DNA from: Aliivibrio sifiae
Lineage (GTDB): Bacteria; Pseudomonadota; Gammaproteobacteria; Enterobacterales; Vibrionaceae
Direction of reading: 5' to 3'
DNA length: 64,000 bases
NCBI RefSeq assembly: GCF_002954715.1
Contig: NZ_MSCP01000001.1
Coordinates: 1,149,453-1,213,452 of the forward strand
In this document: positions 1 through 8,180 of the stretch, piece after piece
Layout: every line of letters starts with the position of its first letter
Numbering within the stretch: position 1 is the first letter of the stretch
Notes under the pieces: generated by a model
Told to the model about the DNA's origin: nothing
What the model saw: the letters and a program-made list of their open reading frames with translations, nothing else
The model's database searches: none
Position numbers and translations under genes: made by a program

Positions 1-207
1 CGCAAAAACGATTGTTGCCCAGAACATATAAGACCACCATTTTGGTAATGGGTTATTTAGCTCACGAATACCATCGTATTCATGACCCATGTCTTCACCT
101 TCTTCAACGCCTGTTGTATTTTTCAGACAAAAACGAAGAAGTAAACCACAACCTATTAGCGTACCAATGGTAATGACACTTATCCAGAGACTCCAAAAAG
201 TACTCAT
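1..207 (-). CDS. ccoP: cbb3-type cytochrome c oxidase subunit III (CcoP), N-terminal part
   Basis: Only the first 69 residues are inside the window; the gene runs off the left edge. CcoP is the membrane-anchored di-haem cytochrome c that passes electrons to the CcoN core of the high-affinity cbb3 oxidase. Visible are an N-terminal transmembrane helix, an acidic linker (VEEGEDMGHEYDGI) and the start of a second helix with the typical LNNPLPKWW stretch of the FixP N-terminal domain. Its ATG shares one base with the ccoQ stop (TAATG), so the two are translationally coupled. The haem-binding CxxCH motifs would lie outside the window. The family is certain from the order N-O-Q-P. Confidence 0.95.
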   Translation of the reverse strand, partial: MSTFWSLWISVITIGTLIGCGLLLRFCLKNTTGVEEGEDMGHEYDGIRELNNPLPKWWSYMFWATIVFA

Positions 208-389
208 TATTTTTCGACTCCTGTCTTAAGTTGGCTTGAAGTACTATTTTCTTCTTCATCAGCAAAAATCAAATTAGCTGCTTCTTCAAAGCGTGTCTTT
301 TGTTTTTTACTGTATGCCCAGAAAATAATGCCTACCATGCTTAAAAACAGAATAACTGTCCAAATTGCATGAATAGTTCCAGCGTCCAT
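207..389 (-). CDS. ccoQ: cbb3-type oxidase small subunit CcoQ (FixQ)
   Basis: A 60-residue one-helix membrane protein (hydrophobic segment about residues 8-25) with a charged cytoplasmic tail. CcoQ stabilises the assembled cbb3 complex and is not catalytic. A strong ribosome site (GGAGG) precedes the ATG. The stop codon overlaps the ccoP start, and the gene is 10 bases after ccoO, so all four subunits are one transcript. Confidence 0.93.
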   Translation of the reverse strand: MDAGTIHAIWTVILFLSMVGIIFWAYSKKQKTRFEEAANLIFADEEENSTSSQLKTGVEK

Positions 390-399
390 AGGGACCTCC

Positions 400-1011
400 T
401 TACTTCATTGCGTGGCCAAGAGACTGAAGGTAAGCAATAAGTGCATCCATTTCAGTCTTGCCTTTAACCGCTTCAGATGCATTTTTAACATCATCTTCAG
501 TGTATGGAACACCAAAGTTATTACGGAAAATGGCAATTTTCTTCGATGTTAATTCACCGTCAAGCACGTTCTCAGCTAACCAAGGGAAGCCAGGCATGTT
601 TGATTCAGGAACTACATCACGAGGATTCATTAAGTGAACACGATGCCACTCATCAGAGTATCGATCACCAACTCGAGCTAGATCAGGACCTGTACGTTTA
701 GAACCCCATAGAAATGGATGTTCCCAAACACTTTCACCAGCAACTGAATAATGACCGTAACGTTCCGTTTCTGCACGGAATGGGCGGATCATTTGACTGT
801 GACAAACATTACAACCTTCACGGATGTAGATATCACGGCCTTCCATTTCTAGAGGAGTATAAACTCGTAGGTTCTCAACAGGTTCTGTTGTCTGTTTTTG
901 AAATATTAGTGGAGTGATCTCTACTAACGCACCAAAACTGATAGCAACAATAACCAATACAGCGAGGAGACCAACATTTTTTTCTATGATTTCATGACGA
1001 TTAGAACTCAT
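400..1011 (-). CDS. ccoO: cbb3-type cytochrome c oxidase subunit II (CcoO)
   Basis: Mono-haem membrane cytochrome c of the cbb3 oxidase, 203 residues, the usual length. An N-terminal anchor helix spans about residues 14-36. The haem c site CNVCH is at 67-71 and the Met ligand lies in [10 protein letters not shown] (Met139). It accepts electrons from CcoP and feeds the CcoN haem b/b3-CuB centre at the periplasmic face. AAGGAG lies just ahead of the ATG. It sits 12 bases after ccoN in the same operon. Confidence 0.97.
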   Translation of the reverse strand: MSSNRHEIIEKNVGLLAVLVIVAISFGALVEITPLIFQKQTTEPVENLRVYTPLEMEGRDIYIREGCNVCHSQMIRPFRAETERYGHYSVAGESVWEHPFLWGSKRTGPDLARVGDRYSDEWHRVHLMNPRDVVPESNMPGFPWLAENVLDGELTSKKIAIFRNNFGVPYTEDDVKNASEAVKGKTEMDALIAYLQSLGHAMK

Positions 1012-1023
1012 AATCTGATCTCC

Positions 1024-2454
1024 TTATTGTGCCGGTTGAGGGATAGCTTTTAGGCTGTTCTTCGGAGCTGAAATTGTTTTATATGCGTTGAACGCAAGTA
1101 AGAACATTCCTGATAAGAAGATTAAGCCGCCTAAAAAGCGAACAAAATAGAATGGGTAAGAGGCTTCTAACGACTCAACAAAGCTATACGTCAATGTGCC
1201 ATCTGCATTTACTGCACGCCACATTAGACCTTGCATTACACCTGAAATCCACATCGCTACAATGTAAAGAACCGTACCGATAGTCGCTAACCAGAAATGA
1301 ACATTGATTAGTGAGACAGAGTACATACGCTCTTGGCCAAATAGCTTAGGAATTAAATGGTATAGAGAACCAATTGAAACCATCGCAACCCAACCTAACG
1401 CACCAGAGTGAACATGACCGATAGTCCAGTCAGTATAATGAGATAGGGCGTTTACAGATTTAATTGCCATCATTGGACCTTCAAAGGTAGACATACCATA
1501 GAAAGACAGAGATACAATTAAGAATCGAAGAATAGGGTCATAACGAAGTTTATGCCAAGCACCAGACAGTGTCATTATACCATTGATCATGCCACCCCAA
1601 GATGGTGCGAATAGAACTAATGACATAACCATACCTAGTGACTGAGTCCAGTCAGGTAAAGCTGTGTAATGTAAATGGTGAGGACCGGCCCAGATATAAA
1701 GTGATACTAATGCCCAGAAGTGAACAATAGATAAACGGTAAGAATATACAGGACGTTCCGCTTGTTTTGGTACGAAGTAATACATCATACCTAAGAAACC
1801 AGCAGTCAGTAGGAAACCTACTGCATTATGGCCGTACCACCATTGAACCATTGCATCAACAGCACCAGAATAAATCGAATATGATTTACCTAGTGATACT
1901 GGAACAGCAAGACTATTCACAATATGAAGAACCGCAACGGTTAAAATGAATGCTCCAAAGAACCAGTTTGCAACGTAGATGTGAGATGTCTTACGTTTAA
2001 ATAAGGTTCCAAAGAAAACGATAGCGTACGCAACCCAAACTAAAGTGATAGCGATATCAATCGGCCACTCTAATTCTGCATACTCTTTACCTGATGTCAT
2101 ACCTAGCGGCAATGTAATTGCTGCTGCTAAGATAATTGCTTGCCAACCCCAGAAGGTGAACGCAACTAATGGACCACCAAACAAACGTGTTTGACAAGTG
2201 CGCTGAACAACATAATAAGATGTTGCGAACAGGGCGCTTGTACCGAATGCGAAAATTACTGCATTAGTATGCAGAGGACGCAGACGGCTATACGTAAGCC
2301 ATGGTGTGTCGAAATTAAGTTGCGGCCAAACTAACTGAGCGGCAATTAGTACACCCACACCCATGCCCACAATTCCCCATAGTATGGTTACTAAAGAGAA
2401 CTGACGAACAACGGTATAGTTGTAGTTTTGTTCATGCTGCTGTACTTGGCTCAT
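1024..2454 (-). CDS. ccoN: cbb3-type cytochrome c oxidase subunit I (CcoN)
   Basis: Catalytic haem-copper subunit, 476 residues and about 12 transmembrane helices. Haem and CuB ligands are visible: His62 in LHTNAVIF, the His of [10 protein letters not shown] (near 210), the HH pair in [13 protein letters not shown] (near 260), and two His in [12 protein letters not shown] (near 350). It reduces O2 to water with high oxygen affinity and pumps protons, so it serves microaerobic respiration such as in host-associated niches. It is first in ccoNOQP. A perfect dyad lies about 50 bases upstream; I could not find a good FNR box there. Confidence 0.98.
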   Translation of the reverse strand: MSQVQQHEQNYNYTVVRQFSLVTILWGIVGMGVGVLIAAQLVWPQLNFDTPWLTYSRLRPLHTNAVIFAFGTSALFATSYYVVQRTCQTRLFGGPLVAFTFWGWQAIILAAAITLPLGMTSGKEYAELEWPIDIAITLVWVAYAIVFFGTLFKRKTSHIYVANWFFGAFILTVAVLHIVNSLAVPVSLGKSYSIYSGAVDAMVQWWYGHNAVGFLLTAGFLGMMYYFVPKQAERPVYSYRLSIVHFWALVSLYIWAGPHHLHYTALPDWTQSLGMVMSLVLFAPSWGGMINGIMTLSGAWHKLRYDPILRFLIVSLSFYGMSTFEGPMMAIKSVNALSHYTDWTIGHVHSGALGWVAMVSIGSLYHLIPKLFGQERMYSVSLINVHFWLATIGTVLYIVAMWISGVMQGLMWRAVNADGTLTYSFVESLEASYPFYFVRFLGGLIFLSGMFLLAFNAYKTISAPKNSLKAIPQPAQ

Positions 2455-2502
2455 AATTGCATGCTTCCACTTTTATTATAACTACACTTTACTTTCCATA
2501 GT

Positions 2503-2519
2503 GCGAACAAATTGTTCGC
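2503..2519. promoter_or_regulatory. Dyad upstream of ccoN
   Basis: GCGAACAA-A-TTGTTCGC is a perfect inverted repeat with 8-base arms and one central base. It lies 49-65 bases before the ccoN start, in the divergent region between ccoN and the small membrane protein at 2723. No T-run follows, so a protein-binding site is more likely than a terminator. The binding protein is unknown; the arms do not match FNR (TTGAT-N4-ATCAA). Confidence 0.45.
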
Positions 2520-2722
2520 AATGCCATCCAAAATTCCATCCCTAATAATTAGATTTGTGACCCTTTTATTTTGAAATATCCTTTTTTAATGCAAAAATGG
2601 CATTTTCGGCATTAATGATACTTCACTTCAAAAATGAATCATAGTTGATGCCCACAGTATATTTACGGTTAAGCAACATTTTTTCATTTTTTTTGAACTA
2701 GATAACACAGGTTTTTTCATCT

Positions 2723-3178
2723 ATGGCTATAGAAAAGTTAACAGGTCCTCGTTTATATCAACTTATTTTCTTGTTAGTGGTATTAATCTCCGCGTTTACT
2801 TGGAGAACAATAACCTATGTCCCAACAAGTGATATGAGTCTAATAAGTGAGAATTTAAAGATTTGTGACATAACAAATCAAGCATGTATGTTGAATATTG
2901 ATAATAATCAGATCATTATTGACGTACAAGAAAGACCAATTAAACAAAATTCTGAGATAACAGTATCAGTGGTTGGAACAGACTCTAAATGGAAAATGGA
3001 GGCAGAAGGAGTTGATATGAATATGGGAATATTGAAATTCAGCCCTCTAGAAACTGAAGAGAATATGCAATTGTATTCAGTTTTTGTACCAAAATGTAAA
3101 CATAATGAAATGAAGTGGCAAATTAACTTATCTTCAGGGAATCGAGTGATAAATGTTATTTTTAATTCTAAAAAATAA
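2723..3178 (+). CDS. Small membrane-anchored Cys/Met-rich protein beside the cbb3 operon
   Basis: A 151-residue protein with no name I can give. One N-terminal transmembrane helix (about residues 11-27) is followed by an all-beta-looking periplasmic domain of some 120 residues. Three Cys (48, 55, 125) and a short Met cluster EGVDMNMG (Met99, Met101), plus Met92, 115 and 130, stand out. It lies back to back with ccoN and just before nosP. From memory of the family, Vibrio species keep a protein of this kind at this spot. The Cys/Met residues would suit periplasmic copper handling for the oxidase; this is inference. The ribosome site is weak (CAGG), so the start is only probable. Confidence 0.75.
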   Translation: MAIEKLTGPRLYQLIFLLVVLISAFTWRTITYVPTSDMSLISENLKICDITNQACMLNIDNNQIIIDVQERPIKQNSEITVSVVGTDSKWKMEAEGVDMNMGILKFSPLETEENMQLYSVFVPKCKHNEMKWQINLSSGNRVINVIFNSKK

Positions 3179-3274
3179 ATATTTTCAATATGTTATATAG
3201 ATAAAGTATAAAAACTAATCGCTCGTATATAAAAAAACACTTTTAAAGCATAAGTAATAGTATTTGGAGCGATT

Positions 3275-4459
3275 ATGAAGATAATTAGCAGTATTTCACA
3301 AAAAATAGACTCAAGAGTTGCAATCGAAGAATGCCTCATGGTTCTAGAAAAAGAGTTTACTGAACCAAGTATTATACTTTGTTATTTCACTGAAGAGCAC
3401 AATGAAAAAATCATACTGTCTTTATTAAAGAAACAGTTTCCAAAGAGTAAAATCCACGGTTGCACTTCGTGTCAGGGAATTATGACTGATGATGGCTTTG
3501 CCTCAAACCGCGCACTTGCTGTCTGGGTACTTATTGACACAAAAAATGGGCGTTATGGTACAAGTATTAGTCAATATCAAAGCGTTGATACAGTTGAATC
3601 ATTGACTATTAAACTTTTAGAATCTGCTATTTCTGATAGTGGGCGTGAAGGGGAACTGCCTGCATTGGTTCTCCTTCACGCTACATCCGGTCATGAAGAG
3701 AGTATTATTTCTACTATTGATGATTTCTTTGGTACTCCAGTACCGCTAATAGGTGGCACTGCCGCTGATAATCACAACAAAGGTAATTGGTGTATTTTTA
3801 CTCAAGATAATGTTGTTAATTCTGGTATCTCTATTTCTGTTTTTTATCCCTCTTGCAAAGTATCTTATTCATTTCATTCTGGTTATGCTCCTTTTGATAT
3901 TTCTGGAATTGCAACAAAAACAAATAAACGAACGCTTTACGAAATAGACAATAGGCCAATAGTCGAAGTCTATAAAGAGTGGACTCAAATGTCTGATTTA
4001 ATAAATAAAGATCAAAATCTGTTAGAGCATATGGCTCAATACCCTTTAGGTAGGATTGCGGGTTATATGGATACTGTTCCTTATTTCAAACTGGCTCACC
4101 CAACAAAAATTACTCATGACGGTGGTATTGAGTGCTTTGCTGATATTAATGTTGGTGAAGAAATTCATATGATGTATGGAGAGAAAGACCAAATAATATC
4201 TCGTCCTCAGCGTGTTATTAACTCCGCAATAGGGTATCAGCAAATAAGTTTTGCTCCAATTGGAGGTATTAACATATTTTGTGCTGGATCTATGATGCAT
4301 ATTAAATCTTCAATGCTAGATGTTTGTGATTCTGTAAATGCTGCAATGCATGAGGCTCCCTTTATCTGTCCATTTACCTTTGGAGAACAAGGTAGATTTA
4401 CGGGCGGAGAAAATGCACATGGAAACTTAATGGTTTCTACTGTTTTATTTCATTACTAA
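3275..4459 (+). CDS. nosP: FIST-domain nitric-oxide sensor (NosP family)
   Basis: A 394-residue cytoplasmic protein with FIST_N (about 25-215) and FIST_C (about 225-375) domains, ending in the typical GENAHGNLMVSTVLFHY. NosP proteins bind haem and NO and control the kinase encoded next to them. That kinase follows directly after this gene, the usual NosP-NahK arrangement known from Pseudomonas and Vibrio cholerae. GGAG stands 7 bases before the ATG. The haem ligand cannot be fixed from sequence alone; a generic FIST sensor for small ligands is the alternative. Confidence 0.85.
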   Translation: MKIISSISQKIDSRVAIEECLMVLEKEFTEPSIILCYFTEEHNEKIILSLLKKQFPKSKIHGCTSCQGIMTDDGFASNRALAVWVLIDTKNGRYGTSISQYQSVDTVESLTIKLLESAISDSGREGELPALVLLHATSGHEESIISTIDDFFGTPVPLIGGTAADNHNKGNWCIFTQDNVVNSGISISVFYPSCKVSYSFHSGYAPFDISGIATKTNKRTLYEIDNRPIVEVYKEWTQMSDLINKDQNLLEHMAQYPLGRIAGYMDTVPYFKLAHPTKITHDGGIECFADINVGEEIHMMYGEKDQIISRPQRVINSAIGYQQISFAPIGGINIFCAGSMMHIKSSMLDVCDSVNAAMHEAPFICPFTFGEQGRFTGGENAHGNLMVSTVLFHY

Positions 4460-4473
4460 TCAGGTATTTGTTT

Positions 4474-6561
4474 GTGAAAAATCACACGGAGAAAGAACAA
4501 CTTCAAGAAATACGGTTAGAATTGAAACGAAGTAGAGCCCGTGAAGCCCACCTTCAAAAAGAGAACAGACTCATACTTAATGGGCTTTCTATCATTTCAG
4601 AAGCTCAAACAAAAGAACATATTTTCAATGGTTTACTTACTGTCATTAAAGAGTTTATTCCTTTTGATAATGCCCTTGTTTTATCATCTTCAGATACAAA
4701 AACTTTTTCTGTCCTCGCTTCTACAAATCCTTTATTTAACGAGGTCACTTGGCAATATAATGATCTTTTTTATCGGGCTTGTAATAATGAAACTATTGTT
4801 TTATTTAAGCCATCTCAAACGTATCAATTCTCTTTTGATTCAACAGAATTACAATCATATTTTACTTCTGTTGCTATTAGTGGAATAGAATCCCATTCAG
4901 GTTATGCGGTAATTATTTTAATGAGTTCTGATTTTGGTGTGTACTCCACATCAACAAAAGAAACGATGCAACGTTTTATGCCTCTTGTTGAAAGAGCCAT
5001 TATTGATATTGATTATAAAGAGCGATTAAATTCATTAGTTGCAATTAAAACGAAAGAATTAAAATTAAGTAAAGAGCGCTTCCAAGATTTTGCTGAAACT
5101 GTAGGTGATTGGTTTTGGGAAACGGACCTTCAGTTTAATTTTACTTACTTATCAGATTCAAAGATTAATAGTGTCCCGATTTTATCCCGTAATCTATTCA
5201 CGTTAATTAATGATGATTCACTGATCTCTATAATAAAATCAGCCAGAGCTAATAAGATCTCATTTAATGAAATTGAGTGGTGTCCTGATATTTTTCACAA
5301 TCAAATTTGGTTTAGCTTAAGTGGAACTCCATTTTTTGATGAACTTGGTAATTTGCTTGGGTACAGAGGTACTGTTAAAGATATCTCTGTAAGAAAAAGA
5401 CGTATACGCGATATACAACAATCGAAAAGTGAGGCAGAAAAGGCAAACAAAGCGAAATCACAGTTCCTTGCAATGATGAGCCATGAAATACGAACACCAT
5501 TAAATGCTATTCTTGGCTTAGTAGATATATTCCACGATAGTTCTTTATCTAAATCTCAAATCGAATGGCTTAACCAAATGGAAGGTTCAGCACAGTTACT
5601 ATTAACAATTATTAGTGACGTATTAGATATATCAAGGATAGAAGCGGGTTCTTTTACTTTAGATGAACAACCTATTGATTTACTAAGCACAATCAATACC
5701 GCTGTTGATTTTTTTAAGGATAAAGTAGATAAAGATCTAATTACTTTAACTGTGACGGTGTCACATAATGTACCCATTTATGTATATGCAGATCCAACTC
5801 GAATAGCTCAAATTATATTTAACCTTGTTGGAAACGCGGTAAAGTTCACCAAAAAAGGGCTTATTTGTATTAATATTAATCAAATAGACCATGGCCTGAC
5901 TTCAATATCCGTTTCTGATACCGGTATTGGTATTGGACAAAATGCATTGGACCAGTTATTTCAGCCATTCGTACAGGCAGATAGTTCAATTACTCGTCAA
6001 TATGGAGGGACAGGATTAGGTTTGTCAATCATTAAGCACCTAACTGAGCTAATGGATGGCACAATTAAGGTCGAAAGTATCTTAAATGAAGGAACTGAGT
6101 TTATAGTTGCATTACCATTAAAAGCCATAACTCAACAGCAGGTAATAACCGTTAGTAAACAGCCAGATTTAGAGCGATTGAATTTAGCGATAAATAAAAT
6201 ACGAGTACTTGTTGCTGAAGATAATAAAGCTAATCAAGCAATTATTAAGTTGATGCTAGAAAGACAAGGTCATGAAGTTTATATCGTTAGTAATGGTGAA
6301 GAAGCTATTTTAGAAATAAAAAAAGAAACACTTCCAAGTTATGATTTAATTCTAATGGATGTATCGATGCCAATTAAAGATGGGATCACAGCAACTAAAG
6401 AATTGAGAGAGCTTGGAATAAGGTTACCTATAATTGCAATAACAGCTCACGCAATGAATGCAGAAAAGAAAATGTGTTTAGATGCTGGTATGGATGATTT
6501 TATTTCAAAGCCAATAAGAGCAATAGAATTAAAAAAACTATTAGTATCTCTAGATCTCTAA
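4474..6561 (+). CDS. nahK: Hybrid sensor histidine kinase, NosP-associated (NahK-like)
   Basis: A 695-residue hybrid kinase read from GTG 4474, which has CAGG nine bases ahead; a TTG two codons earlier would be too close to that site. Order of parts: N-terminal coiled coil (about 1-35), a GAF-like region (about 40-170), a PAS domain (about 200-305, GDWFWETDLQFNFTYLS), HisKA with phospho-acceptor His337 in MMSHEIRTPLN, HATPase with the N box near Asn450 and glycine boxes DTGIGIG and GGTGLGLSI, then a receiver with phospho-acceptor Asp629 in LILMDVSMP. No transmembrane helix, so it is cytoplasmic and listens to a soluble sensor, here NosP. Known homologues feed phosphate to an HPt/c-di-GMP network; no HPt gene is in the window. 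A perfect matS lies inside it at 5752. Confidence 0.9.
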   Translation: MKNHTEKEQLQEIRLELKRSRAREAHLQKENRLILNGLSIISEAQTKEHIFNGLLTVIKEFIPFDNALVLSSSDTKTFSVLASTNPLFNEVTWQYNDLFYRACNNETIVLFKPSQTYQFSFDSTELQSYFTSVAISGIESHSGYAVIILMSSDFGVYSTSTKETMQRFMPLVERAIIDIDYKERLNSLVAIKTKELKLSKERFQDFAETVGDWFWETDLQFNFTYLSDSKINSVPILSRNLFTLINDDSLISIIKSARANKISFNEIEWCPDIFHNQIWFSLSGTPFFDELGNLLGYRGTVKDISVRKRRIRDIQQSKSEAEKANKAKSQFLAMMSHEIRTPLNAILGLVDIFHDSSLSKSQIEWLNQMEGSAQLLLTIISDVLDISRIEAGSFTLDEQPIDLLSTINTAVDFFKDKVDKDLITLTVTVSHNVPIYVYADPTRIAQIIFNLVGNAVKFTKKGLICININQIDHGLTSISVSDTGIGIGQNALDQLFQPFVQADSSITRQYGGTGLGLSIIKHLTELMDGTIKVESILNEGTEFIVALPLKAITQQQVITVSKQPDLERLNLAINKIRVLVAEDNKANQAIIKLMLERQGHEVYIVSNGEEAILEIKKETLPSYDLILMDVSMPIKDGITATKELRELGIRLPIIAITAHAMNAEKKMCLDAGMDDFISKPIRAIELKKLLVSLDL
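5752..5764. other. matS site (MatP binding site) inside nahK
   Basis: GTGACGGTGTCAC fits the matS consensus GTGACRNYGTCAC at all positions. MatP, encoded at 7553, binds such sites to organise the Ter domain. By rough arithmetic on equal base use, a perfect site is expected about 0.015 times in 64 kb, and it lies only 1 kb from dif. Confidence 0.85.
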
Positions 6562-6926
6562 GCTAATATTCAATGAATAAATACGAAGTATTATTTAATG
6601 ATTATTAGCTATTTTATGGTAAATACGATTATGGTTAAATTGATGCTTTAAAGGTTCTACTAAGAATAGGGAAGCATATCGAACGGGAACCTAACAAATA
6701 CAAGACCTATTTAACATAAGATATATAATGCGCACTAAGGTGTCCAATCAATAAAAGAAGCAATCATCTGATAATTATACGTTTTAACCAATTATGCTGT
6801 TGTTTGTCATTATTAGGTTTGTATCCGTTTCTGCTTATGGCTAAACTAACATCATATTATACTTTTTGTTACCTTGTCACGATTTGAAGTTTCTCTTTCT
6901 TATCATCAACAAGTTAAGGCTATTTA
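6562..6926. other. Intergenic region carrying dif
   Basis: 365 bases without a gene between nahK and the yceB-like gene. It holds the dif site (6709-6736). A weak hairpin (AATAC-GAA-GTATT, 6580-6592) just after nahK might help end its transcript. No open frame of note and no tRNA or integrated element is visible. Confidence 0.8.
6709..6736 (-). other. Chromosome dimer resolution site dif (dif1)
   Basis: Read on the minus strand: XerC arm AGTGCGCATTA, six-base centre TATATC, XerD arm TTATGTTAAAT. Both 11-base arms equal, as I recall them, the arms of Vibrio chromosome I dif; only the centre differs. XerCD recombine here to resolve dimers at division, under FtsK control. The nearby matS and matP, and the switch to mostly minus-strand genes on the right, fit a terminus. 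Only one copy is present, so no IMEX-type phage has integrated within view. Confidence 0.92.
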
Positions 6927-7484
6927 ATGAATTTTAAAAAACTAGTTTTACCGATTTTACTCTCCAGTGTCATGTTACTTTCTGGCTGTACTAGTTATTC
7001 CATTACTGAAAAAGAAATGACGGACTACCTTTCTGATGAGATTAATGTAGAAAAATCGGTGGGTATTCCTGGTTTTCTCTATGCGCAAGTTAATGTCGAA
7101 AATGTTGATGTGCATATTGGTCGTATTGATTCGAACCGAATCAGTATTTTCGCGAACACTACTGCTGAGATTCAAATGATGGATGAGATTAAACAGAATT
7201 TAAATTTAACGTTAGAATTTAGTGCAGTACCTGAATATGATAAAGATGCGGGAGAAATTTATTTAAAATTTTTGCGCTTAGAAAAATGTGAAGATAAAAA
7301 TCAACAGCTCTCACCTGATATTATTACCTTACTAAAACCTGCAGTTTCTATGATTGGTTATGCATTATCAAATGAACCTGCTTATAAGTTAAGTTCTGAT
7401 AAACTAAAAGAATCTTTGATTAAATCAGCTAAACCTAATCTAGTAATAAAAAATAACAAGCTCGTGATTGAGTTGTTTGATTAA
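6927..7484 (+). CDS. DUF1439 lipoprotein (YceB-like)
   Basis: A 185-residue lipoprotein: signal peptide with lipobox LLSGC and acylated Cys21, then a DUF1439 domain with amphipathic beta strands (about 30-180). YceB-type proteins belong to the tubular lipid-binding fold seen in outer-membrane lipoproteins; the exact role is not known. It converges on matP with a 68-base gap that contains a small dyad (ACTCATAATGAGT). Confidence 0.8.
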   Translation: MNFKKLVLPILLSSVMLLSGCTSYSITEKEMTDYLSDEINVEKSVGIPGFLYAQVNVENVDVHIGRIDSNRISIFANTTAEIQMMDEIKQNLNLTLEFSAVPEYDKDAGEIYLKFLRLEKCEDKNQQLSPDIITLLKPAVSMIGYALSNEPAYKLSSDKLKESLIKSAKPNLVIKNNKLVIELFD

Positions 7485-7552
7485 ATACACTTTTATTTAG
7501 TTATAGTGCTTTAGGTTTTGTACTCATAATGAGTTGCTAAGACAATGTTTAA

Positions 7553-8002
7553 TTATTGCTTTAGCAATTCGTGTAGATCGGCTTTTAAAGATGATACGGT
7601 TTGACTCGCCTTTTCTGTTCTTGAAGCTTCGCTTAGTAAATATTCAATCGTATCAGAAAGTGTTGAATCAAGATCTTGAGCTCTAAGCGATAATTTTTCC
7701 CACACACGAAAATCTAAATCGATGGATTTCTTACGTGTATGCTCTTGTTCTGCATTAAAGTGACGTTTTCTTTTTGCACGAATTGCTTGCTTTAATTTAT
7801 TTTCTAAATCAGCATTCATATGCTTTTGCATCCATTCAAGGGCTTTAACTGGCTCATGTTCTAATTTTAGAAACTCACCAACAAATTGTGCCTGTTCACT
7901 TGAATCGATATAACAAGTAATTGATTCTCCCATACGGTGTTTATTAAATAAATACATCCATTTCCAACCAGCTTCTAGGTTTTCAAGTTGTTGATATTTC
8001 AT
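7553..8002 (-). CDS. matP: Macrodomain Ter protein MatP
   Basis: 149 residues, the same size as E. coli MatP (150). An N-terminal four-helix part (MKYQQLENLEAGWKWMYL) is followed by the ribbon-helix-helix DNA-binding part (about 88-130, KKSIDLDFRVWEKLSLRA) and a C-terminal coiled coil that makes tetramers. It binds matS sites, condenses the terminus and delays separation of sister Ter regions at the divisome. It is divergent from ycbZ as in E. coli. Its upstream region has a one-mismatch matS at 8034. Confidence 0.96.
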   Translation of the reverse strand: MKYQQLENLEAGWKWMYLFNKHRMGESITCYIDSSEQAQFVGEFLKLEHEPVKALEWMQKHMNADLENKLKQAIRAKRKRHFNAEQEHTRKKSIDLDFRVWEKLSLRAQDLDSTLSDTIEYLLSEASRTEKASQTVSSLKADLHELLKQ

Positions 8003-8033
8003 AGGTACACTCAGAGTAATGGGGGTTATATGG

Positions 8034-8046
8034 GTGACAGTGTAAC
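8034..8046. promoter_or_regulatory. matS-like site in the matP-ycbZ divergent promoter region
   Basis: GTGACAGTGTAAC differs from the matS consensus GTGACRNYGTCAC at one position. It lies 32-44 bases before the matP start codon, where bound MatP could affect its own transcription or that of ycbZ. Binding is inferred only. Confidence 0.4.
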
Positions 8047-8180
8047 CCTACTTATCAATTTCTTCAATAAAATAACTCTATAATGAGATTCAAGCCTAAT
8101 TGACAATGTAACTACTGAAAAATCAGACGTATGTGGCTATGTCATGTATAATCGATTTTATTTTTTATTAATAAGTAAGC

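Noticed and set aside
2503-2519. CGAAC...GTTCG dyad as a LexA (SOS) box
   Set aside because: It recalls the Bacillus-type SOS box, but gamma-proteobacterial LexA uses CTGT-N8-ACAG, and cco genes are not SOS genes.
2455-2722. FNR box for the cbb3 operon
   Set aside because: No TTGAT-N4-ATCAA-like sequence with acceptable match was found on either strand, so none is annotated.
4468-4476. TTG start for nahK
   Set aside because: The TTG is only three bases from the CAGG ribosome site; GTG 4474 has normal spacing.
6562-6926. Integrated dif-using phage or element (IMEX)
   Set aside because: Only one dif copy is present and the flanks are ordinary core genes; no integration footprint is visible.
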